This document shows, piece by piece, positions 7,894-15,299 of a DNA stretch of 64,000 nt. Numbering within the stretch: position 1 is the first letter of the stretch; every line of letters begins with the position of its first letter. The notes below the pieces were generated by a model. It was not told the origin of the DNA and searched no databases. It saw only the letters and a program-made list of their open reading frames with translations. This stretch comes from Cyanobacteria bacterium OH_CDB_20 (GTDB lineage Bacteria > Cyanobacteriota > Vampirovibrionia > Gastranaerophilales > Gastranaerophilaceae): assembly GCA_023415935.1 (NCBI GenBank), contig JAEZIX010000048.1, positions 1 through 64,000 of the forward strand. Reading direction: 5' to 3'. The position numbers and the translations under genes are program-made.

Positions 7894-8970
7894 ATGAATC
7901 CAAAAGGTTGTTATTTTTTAGAACATGGAATATCCTTTGAGCGCAATCATGTTTATGATTGCTGCATTACACACGGTTCTGATCAACGTGGGATGCCTTT
8001 ATTAATTGAAAACTATAACGGAGAATCTATTGACTGGGATAAAATATTTGAAATAAAAGAAGAGCGTATAAAAAGGCAAAAAGAAAAGACAATTTTTGAG
8101 TGTGAAGGATGCGCTTTTCTTAGAGATTACGAATTTTCTAGTGAAAAATATATTTCAAACATAGCAATAAATAACGTAAAACTTTGCAATGCAAAATGTA
8201 TTTATTGTTCAGATGAATTCAGAAATGTTAAACATTCATACCCCCTTTATCCCGTTATTAAAGACTTGGTTGATAGAAACCTTTTTAGAGCAGAAAGTGA
8301 AATAACAATCCAAGGCGGTGAACCGACATTAATGCAAGACTTTGATAATCTTGTTGACCTGTTTATTTCTCAAAATGCAAACATAAGAGTTCATACTTCG
8401 GGCATTAAATACAGTAAATCATTAGAAAATGCACTCTCTCAGGGACAAACAATGATTGTTGTTTCAATAGATTCAGGAACAAGAGAGCTTTATAACAAAA
8501 TTAAATTTGTAGATAAGTTTGATGTTGTTTGCGAAAATTTGAAAAAATATATAAGTGTACTTAAGCCAGAAAACAAAGAGAATATTCGCTTAAAATATGT
8601 AATTACACCCGGTTATAATGATTCTATTGAAGATATAGATAGCTGGTATGAGCTTATTCAAAAGCTTGGAATAAAATACGTTGCTTTTGATATCGAAGTA
8701 AAATATGCTAATCAAAATGACCAAAAGCACGTTTCTCCTCATATTTATATGCTGGTTGATTATATGAGATATAAAGCAGAAAAACTCCAAATTAAATATG
8801 ATATATATAGTTTTTTAAGTTATGTGCTTAATGAGAGAAAATGTTTTAGATACAAAAATCTTCTAAAAATAAAGTCCTTATACAAACTTATTGTATCTTT
8901 TTATCGATTAACAAACTTGCATAAGAACTTTAAATATGCTCTTCCGACTAATAATATGATTGAAAAATAA
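7894..8970 (+). CDS. Radical SAM protein of unknown substrate (paralog 2)
   Basis: 358 residues with AAAGGT before the ATG. The cluster cysteines are C98, C102 and C105 in LCNAKCIYC (CX3CX2C), followed by IQGGEPTLMQDF and SIDSGTRELYNK. It matches the gene at 1213 through most of its length, for example in the DKF..V..NLKKY and LKY...PGYND segments. Both proteins share the upstream cysteines C6, C23-C24 and CEGC (70-73), which may hold an extra metal site or shape a substrate pocket. The C-terminus (about 320-358) is basic and unlike paralog 1. The substrate is unknown. Confidence 0.85.
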   Translation: MNPKGCYFLEHGISFERNHVYDCCITHGSDQRGMPLLIENYNGESIDWDKIFEIKEERIKRQKEKTIFECEGCAFLRDYEFSSEKYISNIAINNVKLCNAKCIYCSDEFRNVKHSYPLYPVIKDLVDRNLFRAESEITIQGGEPTLMQDFDNLVDLFISQNANIRVHTSGIKYSKSLENALSQGQTMIVVSIDSGTRELYNKIKFVDKFDVVCENLKKYISVLKPENKENIRLKYVITPGYNDSIEDIDSWYELIQKLGIKYVAFDIEVKYANQNDQKHVSPHIYMLVDYMRYKAEKLQIKYDIYSFLSYVLNERKCFRYKNLLKIKSLYKLIVSFYRLTNLHKNFKYALPTNNMIEK

Positions 8971-8979
8971 TTTGTAGAA

Positions 8980-9198
8980 TTAGTCGATTAAAACTTGTTG
9001 AATTTCAACATCAGGTTTTCCTAGAACTCTGACAAGTTCTAAAACTGACGCTTTCATCTGGCAACGTTGAGATGTACCGTTGAAAAAGTCTGCATAAAAG
9101 CATCCTTCGCAAACACATCCTCTTTTATAGCATTCAAGTGCTGTTGTAGTCCAACGTCTAACTGCTATAGCTCTCCCCATATCTCTGCTTCTTAGCAC
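8980..9198 (-). CDS. Small five-cysteine protein, unknown family (paralog 1)
   Basis: 72 residues. I prefer the GTG at 9198 because GGAGG lies 7 nt upstream of it; the in-frame GTG at 9204 would be too close. The core reads W-T-x2-A-x-E-C-Y-x2-G-C-x-C-x2-C, then 12 residues, then R-C-x-M-K. This gives five cysteines in C-x4-C-x-C-x2-C-x12-C order, which looks like a metal (zinc or Fe-S) site. The gene at 43115 encodes the same motif. There is no signal peptide or membrane helix, so it is probably cytoplasmic. Function is unknown. Confidence 0.75.
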   Translation of the reverse strand: MLRSRDMGRAIAVRRWTTTALECYKRGCVCEGCFYADFFNGTSQRCQMKASVLELVRVLGKPDVEIQQVLID

Positions 9199-9235
9199 TG
9201 TCACTCCTCCAAAAAAAATATTTCCCCAAGTTTAA

Positions 9236-9288
9236 ATAAAACCGTTTTGGTTTTAAATCCCCTATTGCAAGATTCCCTCACTTGCAAT
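9236..9288 (-). promoter_or_regulatory. Two-hairpin 5' leader of the five-cysteine gene
   Basis: On the transcript, GATTGCAAG pairs with CTTGCAAT (9281-9288 with 9264-9271, 9-nt loop). AAAACC then pairs with GGTTTT across a 5-nt loop (about 9236-9253). Both lie in the roughly 105-nt leader between the promoter and the GGAGG site. This could be RNA-based control or transcript stabilisation. Confidence 0.4.
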
Positions 9289-9309
9289 CTTTTGTTTAAC
9301 TTAATATTA

Positions 9310-9337
9310 ATTATATCTTTTAAGCATTCATTTTCAA
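9310..9337 (-). promoter_or_regulatory. Sigma-70-type promoter for the five-cysteine gene
   Basis: On the minus strand TTGAAA (9337-9332), a 16-nt spacer and TATAAT (9315-9310) form a strong promoter. The predicted start is near 9303. Confidence 0.6.
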
Positions 9338-9405
9338 GGTTAATGTTAAGAGATTATTACATTAATATACATAGTTCGTAGATGCTTGTAATTAAAGCGT
9401 TTTGC

Positions 9406-9449
9406 AAAAAAATAATCGTACAGATTCTGTGATTTGCACGATTATTTTT
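9406..9449 (-). terminator. Intrinsic terminator after ilvD
   Basis: A perfect 12-bp inverted repeat, AAAAATAATCGT (9408-9419) with ACGATTATTTTT (9438-9449), is followed on the minus strand by a run of seven T. It lies about 50 nt past the ilvD stop. It is AU-rich but long. Confidence 0.7.
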
Positions 9450-9501
9450 GAATTACAGCGGCATGTATCCATGCTTAAAACTTTTAAATATTGGCTTTGA
9501 T

Positions 9502-11157
9502 TTAGGTTATAGCTCCTAGATTTGCGCCTTTTACGTTTTTGGCATATTTTTTGAGTATTCCTTTAAGTTCTTTTTGTTGAGGCTGTATGAATTCTGATTT
9601 TCGCTTGCTTATTTCTCCTTCAGTAACCTCAAGTTCAAGTTTTCTGTTTGGAATATCTATTTTAATGGCATCTCCATCTTTTACAAGCCCAATTATTCCT
9701 CCATCAGCAGCTTCTGGCGCAATGTGTCCTATACAAAGCCCTCTTGTTCCTCCTGAGAATCTTCCGTCAGTTAGAAGTGCAACTTTCTTTCCCAAACCTT
9801 TTCCTACGATTAAAGAAGTTGGTGCAAGCATTTCACGCATTCCGGGTCCGCCCTTTGGACCTTCGTATGTAATTACAACTACATCACCTGCTACAACTTT
9901 GTCAGTTTCAATAGCTTCCATCGCAGCTTCTTCTGATGTATAAACTTTAGCCTTTCCTTCGAAAGTAAGGCATTCTTTATCAACACCTGAGATTTTAACA
10001 ACGGCACCTAATGGGGCTAGATTTCCGTATAAAACTGCTAATCCAGGGTTCGATGTAATAGGGTTGTTTAAAGGCTTTATAACTTCATTGTCTACCCAAG
10101 CCATTTTTGCGATTTCTTCTGTTGTTATGCCACAAACATTCTTTGTATCTTTCATTTCAGGAGTATTGCCATAAATTGTTTTTATAACGCCAGGAATCCC
10201 TCCTGCGTTGTCTAAATCAGTCATCGTTAGAGTCGAAGAAGGGTCAAGTTTTATTATTTGAGGAATTTTATTGCTAAGCTCACTAAAATCATCAAGGGTT
10301 ATATCAACATCAGCAGAATTTGCAATCGCAAGAAGATGCAGGATAGAGTTTGTTGATCCGCCAAGAGCTAAATCCGCAATAATTGCGTTTCTGATTGAAT
10401 CTTTTGTAATTATATCAAGCGGTTTTATGTCTTCTTTAACCATTTTTACAATTTCTATACCGCTGTCGAATGCGATTCTTTTCTTTTTTGCGCTAACTGA
10501 CGAAGCTGTTGCGCAAAATGGCAGACTCATTCCCATAACTTCAGTTAAGCAAGCCATGGTGTTTGCCGTATATAAGCCCTGACAAGAACCTGAACCCGGA
10601 CAGCAGTTTTCTTCAAGTTCGTGGAGTTTTTCTTCTGTAATCTCTCCATTTCGAAGTTTTCCTATTGCTTCAAAAGAACCTCTTATGAATGTTAATGCTT
10701 CATTTTTACAGTTTCCTTCAAGCATTGGGCCAGCTGTAACAACTATGCAAGGTATATTTAATCTTGAAGCCGCAATAATCATGCCCGGCGTTATCTTGTC
10801 GCAATTTGTTAAAAGTACTAGTCCGTCGAGCTGATGGGCTGATGCTACTGTCTCGACGCAATCAGCAATTAAATCTCTTGAAGGAAGGGAATATTTCATC
10901 CCTGAATGCCCCATCGCAATGCCGTCACAGACAGCTGGAACACCAAATATAAATGACTGCCCCCCGCCAGAATGGATACCTTTTTCGATATGTCTTTCTA
11001 GTTCTCGCATATTAACGTGGCCCGGTACAAGCTCCGAAAATGCACTAGCAATACCTATAAAAGGTTTATCTATATTCTTTTTTGAAAGACCTGTTCCATA
11101 TAACAACGCTCTATGAGGCGCTTTATTAATTCCTTTTTTTATATTATCACTTCTCAT
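9502..11157 (-). CDS. ilvD: Dihydroxy-acid dehydratase
   Basis: 551 residues, standard length. Fe-S cluster regions are visible: TNCDKITPGM near 122-131 and CCPGSGSCQGLYTANTM near 185-201. The C-terminal segment has DGRFSGGTRGLCIGHIAPEA. The enzyme makes the 2-oxoacid precursors of valine, isoleucine and leucine. No other ilv or leu genes lie nearby, so it is a stand-alone unit with its own promoter at 11192-11220 and a terminator after it. The start ATG has AAAGGAAA upstream. Confidence 0.96.
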   Translation of the reverse strand: MRSDNIKKGINKAPHRALLYGTGLSKKNIDKPFIGIASAFSELVPGHVNMRELERHIEKGIHSGGGQSFIFGVPAVCDGIAMGHSGMKYSLPSRDLIADCVETVASAHQLDGLVLLTNCDKITPGMIIAASRLNIPCIVVTAGPMLEGNCKNEALTFIRGSFEAIGKLRNGEITEEKLHELEENCCPGSGSCQGLYTANTMACLTEVMGMSLPFCATASSVSAKKKRIAFDSGIEIVKMVKEDIKPLDIITKDSIRNAIIADLALGGSTNSILHLLAIANSADVDITLDDFSELSNKIPQIIKLDPSSTLTMTDLDNAGGIPGVIKTIYGNTPEMKDTKNVCGITTEEIAKMAWVDNEVIKPLNNPITSNPGLAVLYGNLAPLGAVVKISGVDKECLTFEGKAKVYTSEEAAMEAIETDKVVAGDVVVITYEGPKGGPGMREMLAPTSLIVGKGLGKKVALLTDGRFSGGTRGLCIGHIAPEAADGGIIGLVKDGDAIKIDIPNRKLELEVTEGEISKRKSEFIQPQQKELKGILKKYAKNVKGANLGAIT

Positions 11158-11191
11158 TTTTTTCCTTTCAGAAATATTCTATATCCCTCTT

Positions 11192-11220
11192 ATAATACTC
11201 TTCTAGAGTGTAGTTGACAA
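11192..11220 (-). promoter_or_regulatory. Sigma-70-type promoter for ilvD
   Basis: On the minus strand TTGTCA (11220-11215), a 17-nt spacer and TATTAT (11197-11192) form a near-consensus promoter. The start near 11185 gives a leader of about 28 nt, so the long region above 11220 is not needed for ilvD expression. Confidence 0.7.
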
Positions 11221-11250
11221 CTTTTTAAAAATGTTTATTATTAAGAAATG

Positions 11251-11515
11251 TTGCAATAATATATAAAAAATATCTATAAAATAGCAATAAATTATATCAC
11301 GATAACTTTATATAAGTACGAGAGAGATAAACAAAAAACACGAGAGAGCAAGCCTTACCACATACTAGAGAGAATAATCAGAGAGAGATATAAAAAATTT
11401 AAAACCAACCCCTACCTTACCTACCCTATTTCCCACACTATACCCTTACACAAAAATTTTACACGAGGAATTATTAAAAAAATTCCAGGAACTTTCAAAA
11501 AGTTCCTTTTTTTTT
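11251..11515 (+). ncRNA. Candidate small RNA between ilvD and the pilin-S74 gene
   Basis: No ATG occurs on the plus strand between about 11285 and 11515, yet the stretch has transcript-like signals. There is a possible promoter (TTGCAA 11251-11256, 18-nt spacer, TATAAA 11275-11280). Four GAGAGA-type motifs lie at about 11320, 11342, 11366 and 11380. A completely G-free, C-rich segment covers 11401-11460. The hairpin GGAACTTT/AAAGTTCC (11488-11506) has nine T directly after it. The predicted RNA is about 230 nt. The hairpin may simply be the terminator of the minus-strand gene that ends at 11541, so this is a hypothesis. Confidence 0.35.
11488..11515. terminator. Bidirectional intrinsic terminator
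   Basis: The 8-bp stem GGAACTTT/AAAGTTCC with loop CAA is followed by T9 on the plus strand. On the minus strand it is followed, after 5 nt, by T7. It ends the minus-strand pilin-S74 gene (stop at 11541) and could end a plus-strand transcript. Confidence 0.75.
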
Positions 11516-11540
11516 GCGAAAATAATTTATTTCATCATAT

Positions 11541-13454
11541 TTATTTTCTTTGTTCAAGTTTTTTAAGTCTTGTATTTATAGAGCTTAGCTCTTTTTGTAT
11601 TCTATCATTTTGTGATTTTATGACTTTATTTTCGGATTTTAATTTTGCATTTTCAATTTCTAATATCTTTATCTTTTTCTCAAGAACTATTATTCTGTTA
11701 AGATTCGATATAACTTTTGCGTAAAGTTCTTTAACAGCCTCAATGATGATAGGACTAAATTTGCTGTAATCTAGATTCTTATAACCACTCTTATCCGTAA
11801 ATATAAGCTCAGGAAATATTTTTTCAACATCTTGAGCAATTAAGCCAATTTGTTTCTCATTGTTGAAAGGTTTGTTAGGAAATTCTTTTTTACGCCAATA
11901 GTAAGTTACTCCTTGAAGTTTTAGCATTTTTTCAAGAGAACCTTTTAAAGGAGTAATATCCTTTTTCCACCTTTTGTCGGAAGAAGTGTATCCTCCTGCT
12001 GCCCAAACGGCAGCACCACTATTGTATACTGTCAAAAGACTTGCTTGTCTGTATGAAATTGCTGTATATCCTGCAGCAGCACCTGTATTGTTAAAAAGAA
12101 ACCCACTGTCAGCTCCACCATCGAAACTCATATCACATGTGGTTGCGGATGTACAAGGACCTAGATATGTTGTTCCAAATGAGCCGCCTAAGTTACCTAT
12201 TAGCGTATTGTTTATTGTTACAGTTCTATTTGCAAAATCGCCACCGATTAATGGATCATCTCTTGTCGCAACATCAATATATAATCTACTGCTAAGGCCG
12301 CTATTAGCTGCTGTTGGTCCACTCCAAGCTCCTATGCAGATATTACTGCTGCCTGTTGTTACTTGGTCGCAAGACCTGAGTCCGAGAGATGTATTAGATC
12401 CACCTGTAGTATTTGATATCAAAGAAGCATGTCCTAATGCTGTGTTCCAAATTCCAGTGGTGTTAACGTTTAGTGAAACATCCCCCACCGCTGTATTATA
12501 TGTTCCTCTGTTATTACTTAGAGCATTATTACCTATTGCAACATTTTGGCTATTTGTAAATGTTGCATCTTGATAGTTTGCAATTTTCATGGCATTTACG
12601 CCAATAGCTATGTTGTTTGCGCCTCTTTCGTTTAACCACAATGCATGAGAGCCTATTGCTGTATTATAAGGCTGTATGTTGTGTTTTAGTGCTTGTGCTC
12701 CTACTGCTGTATTTTCTGATCCTGTTGTATTCAGCATAAGTGTAGAAGTACCTACTGCTACATTTGAAGCTCCAGATATATTTGCTCTCAGAGAGTTTAC
12801 ACCCGCTGCTACATTTCCATATCCGGTTGTGTTTGTAATTAGAGAATTTGAACCAATTGCGATATTTCTTGCCCCTGTAGTGTTTGAGAATAAAGTGCCA
12901 AAACCTAGAGTTGTATTTAAAGAACCTCGGTCATTAACTCCTGAGTCAACAGTATCTTCATTTATAGGAGTTGCTATTGTTGAATCAATTACAGTAGGAA
13001 TAGTTGAATTCATTGAACTTGAACCAATCGCTGAATTCCCCCATTGGTCAAAAGATATTTTACCTAGTGGTACAACGGTTGTTCCTGATCGTTGGAAGAA
13101 CGAGAGTAAAGGTCTTCTTATTGAATATCTGAGTACTTGATCGGTTAAAGAGGCATTATCAGCTGCTGTAATCAATGATAATCTTGCCCCAAGAGCACTA
13201 TCTGGAACTGAGTGTCCACCAATGACTGCTGATTGCCCGTCTTTAATTCCCCAGTAGATATTAGCAGTTGGAGTACCTGTGGTTGTATAAGTATAATTCC
13301 ATATTTTATCAGGTGTAGCTTGCCTTTTGGATACAACAGGGACTACAGCTGCAAGAATTAAACTCACAATCAAGAGCGTAATCATTGCTTCTGCGAGTGA
13401 GAAACCTTGTTTAATATTTTTTTTACTTAAATAACTCATTTTATACATATTCAT
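11541..13454 (-). CDS. Prepilin-like protein with YadA-type head repeats and C-terminal S74 chaperone domain
   Basis: 637 residues. The N-terminus has a type IV prepilin signal: QG then FSLAEAMITLLIVSLILAAV, with cleavage expected between G17 and F18 and the conserved Glu at +5 (E22). Residues about 180-400 are short repeats of the pattern N-x-A-x-G-x2-A/S-L with TTG turns, like trimeric adhesin heads. Residue 491 starts the intramolecular chaperone of endosialidase (peptidase S74), SSDKRWKKDITPL, whose Ser and Lys would drive self-cleavage. It is followed by QIGLIAQDVEKIFPEL and a coiled coil (about 580-637). The fusion implies an exported trimeric fibre anchored or secreted by a pilus-type machine. 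No clear ribosome binding site precedes the ATG. Confidence 0.85.
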   Translation of the reverse strand: MNMYKMSYLSKKNIKQGFSLAEAMITLLIVSLILAAVVPVVSKRQATPDKIWNYTYTTTGTPTANIYWGIKDGQSAVIGGHSVPDSALGARLSLITAADNASLTDQVLRYSIRRPLLSFFQRSGTTVVPLGKISFDQWGNSAIGSSSMNSTIPTVIDSTIATPINEDTVDSGVNDRGSLNTTLGFGTLFSNTTGARNIAIGSNSLITNTTGYGNVAAGVNSLRANISGASNVAVGTSTLMLNTTGSENTAVGAQALKHNIQPYNTAIGSHALWLNERGANNIAIGVNAMKIANYQDATFTNSQNVAIGNNALSNNRGTYNTAVGDVSLNVNTTGIWNTALGHASLISNTTGGSNTSLGLRSCDQVTTGSSNICIGAWSGPTAANSGLSSRLYIDVATRDDPLIGGDFANRTVTINNTLIGNLGGSFGTTYLGPCTSATTCDMSFDGGADSGFLFNNTGAAAGYTAISYRQASLLTVYNSGAAVWAAGGYTSSDKRWKKDITPLKGSLEKMLKLQGVTYYWRKKEFPNKPFNNEKQIGLIAQDVEKIFPELIFTDKSGYKNLDYSKFSPIIIEAVKELYAKVISNLNRIIVLEKKIKILEIENAKLKSENKVIKSQNDRIQKELSSINTRLKKLEQRK

Positions 13455-13626
13455 TTTAAAAAAAGTCTATCTTATACACTTTATTATAATATGAAATCCT
13501 TGAAAAATTCAAAAATAAATATATTATTGAATATTATTTAGCATTACTTTACAAGTATAAAATGAGAGCAGATATAAATAATATTCTGCAATTTTTCTTA
13601 ATTATAAAATTTTATTATGTTTATCT

Positions 13627-13638
13627 TATAATTCTATT
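13627..13638 (+). promoter_or_regulatory. -10 box placed for a leaderless dxr mRNA
   Basis: TATAAT (13627-13632) is followed by 6 nt and then the dxr ATG at 13639. No Shine-Dalgarno sequence is present. The predicted transcription start coincides with the start codon. No good -35 hexamer is seen. Confidence 0.45.
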
Positions 13639-14787
13639 ATGAAAAAGAAAATTACAATTTTAGGTTCGACAGGTTCTATTGGAACTCAAGCGCTTGAAGT
13701 TATCGCAGAACTTCAAGATAAGTTTGAGATTGTTGCTCTATCAGCAGGTGACAATGTCGAATTACTATCAAAACAAATTCAAAAATTCAATCCTCAAAAG
13801 GTTTGTGTTAAATCAGAAGCTGGATTGAATAATTTAAGTAAATTATTTCCTGATTTAAACATTGTTTATGGTACAGAAGGATTGAATGAACTATGTTCAG
13901 ACAAATCTAATGATATAATTCTTGTTTCTGTATCAGGTAAAATTGGTTTAAAGCCTACTATTACAGCTATTAATAATGGTATAGATATTGCTCTTGCAAA
14001 CAAGGAAACGCTTGTTATGGCAGGCGATATCGTAATGAATCTTGCGAAAGAAAAAGGGGTTAAAATTCTTCCTGTAGATAGCGAGCATTCAGCTATATTT
14101 CAGTGTTTGAACCCTGAACAAAAGATTAAAAGACTAATTATCACTGCGTCTGGTGGACCTTTTAGAAATTCATCAATAGAAGATATTAAAAAAGCGACAG
14201 TAAAAGAAGCCCTTGCTCATCCAAGGTGGAATATGGGTCAGAAAATCACAGTTGATTCTTCAACGCTTATGAATAAAGGACTTGAAGTCATCGAGGCACA
14301 TCACTTGTTTGGAGTTAGTTACGATGAAATAAGAGTTGTAACTCACCCCCAAAGCATTGTGCATAGTGCAGTTGAGTACGTTGACGGTAGTGTTATTGCA
14401 CAAATGGGCGTACCAAGCATGCATATTCCTATTCAGTACGCTATTACTTATCCTGAAAGAGTTGAAGGTGTAAAAACTGACAGTTTTGACTTTGTTATGG
14501 CTTCTAGACTTGATTTTGAAGAACCTGATTTTGAGAAGTTTCCTTGTTTAAAACTTGCTTTTGAAGCTGGTAAAAAAGGTAAAACATATCCGGTTGTTCT
14601 CAACGCTGCAAATGAAGAAGCTGTTTTTGCATTTTTAGAAGGAAAAATATCATTGTATGACATATATTTAATTACAAAAAAAATGACAGATGCCCATGTT
14701 CCTATTGAAAATGCTACATTAGACGACATTTTAGCTCTTGATGAAAAAATCAGAAAGCAAACAAGAGAAATTTTTGCATCTTGTTAA
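13639..14787 (+). CDS. dxr: 1-deoxy-D-xylulose 5-phosphate reductoisomerase
   Basis: 382 residues. The NADPH-binding loop ITILGSTGSIGTQALEV (5-21) starts the protein. The metal/substrate site includes PVDSEHSAIFQCL and ASGGPFRNSS, followed by HPRWNMGQKITVDSSTLMNK and HPQSIVHS. The enzyme converts DXP to MEP, the first committed step of the non-mevalonate isoprenoid pathway. aroQ follows after 52 nt with its own -10 box. The start is fixed by the dinucleotide-binding loop, and the mRNA may be leaderless. Confidence 0.96.
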   Translation: MKKKITILGSTGSIGTQALEVIAELQDKFEIVALSAGDNVELLSKQIQKFNPQKVCVKSEAGLNNLSKLFPDLNIVYGTEGLNELCSDKSNDIILVSVSGKIGLKPTITAINNGIDIALANKETLVMAGDIVMNLAKEKGVKILPVDSEHSAIFQCLNPEQKIKRLIITASGGPFRNSSIEDIKKATVKEALAHPRWNMGQKITVDSSTLMNKGLEVIEAHHLFGVSYDEIRVVTHPQSIVHSAVEYVDGSVIAQMGVPSMHIPIQYAITYPERVEGVKTDSFDFVMASRLDFEEPDFEKFPCLKLAFEAGKKGKTYPVVLNAANEEAVFAFLEGKISLYDIYLITKKMTDAHVPIENATLDDILALDEKIRKQTREIFASC

Positions 14788-14839
14788 AATGACTGAAAAC
14801 TTGATATAATAAGCTTGAGTTAGAATAGTAAGGCGCATT

Positions 14840-15271
14840 ATGAAAATATTGGTTTTAAACGGTCCGAATTTGAATCTCTTAGGTACAAGAGAACCTGATA
14901 AATACGGAACTATGACACTTGATGATATAAAAAAGTTTGTTTTTGCTGAAGCAGAAAAACTTGGTATTGAAGTTGATTTTTATCAATCCAATATTGAAGG
15001 CGAACTTGTTACTAAAATCCAAGAATCAAAAGGTGTTTTTGATGGAATTGTTATAAACCCTGCAGCCTACACTCACACAAGTGTTGCAATAAGAGACGCG
15101 TTTTTAGCTGTTCAAATTCCTGCTGTTGAAATCCACCTTTCAAATGTTCATGCAAGAGAAGAATTTAGAAAAACATCAATGATAGCTCCTGTTTGTATAG
15201 GTCAAATAACAGGTTTTCAGGCTAATAGCTATAAACTTGGTCTAATCGCTATAAAAGATTACTTGTCATAA
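14840..15271 (+). CDS. aroQ: 3-dehydroquinate dehydratase, type II
   Basis: 143 residues, the normal type II size. Key stretches are LNGPNLNLLGTREPDKYG near the start (catalytic Tyr region), NPAAYTHTSVAIRDA in the middle, and EIHLSNVHAREEFR with the catalytic His. It dehydrates 3-dehydroquinate in the shikimate pathway as a dodecamer. A TATAAT box at about 14805 and an AAGGCGC ribosome binding site precede the ATG, so it may have its own transcript. Confidence 0.96.
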   Translation: MKILVLNGPNLNLLGTREPDKYGTMTLDDIKKFVFAEAEKLGIEVDFYQSNIEGELVTKIQESKGVFDGIVINPAAYTHTSVAIRDAFLAVQIPAVEIHLSNVHAREEFRKTSMIAPVCIGQITGFQANSYKLGLIAIKDYLS

Positions 15272-15299
15272 ATATAAGTTGATTATTTGTACAAGGTTT

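Noticed and set aside
11974..13140. Two long open frames on the plus strand opposite the pilin-S74 gene
   Set aside because: They are antisense shadows of a repeat-rich gene, have no ribosome binding sites, and their products are low-complexity hydrophobic sequence.
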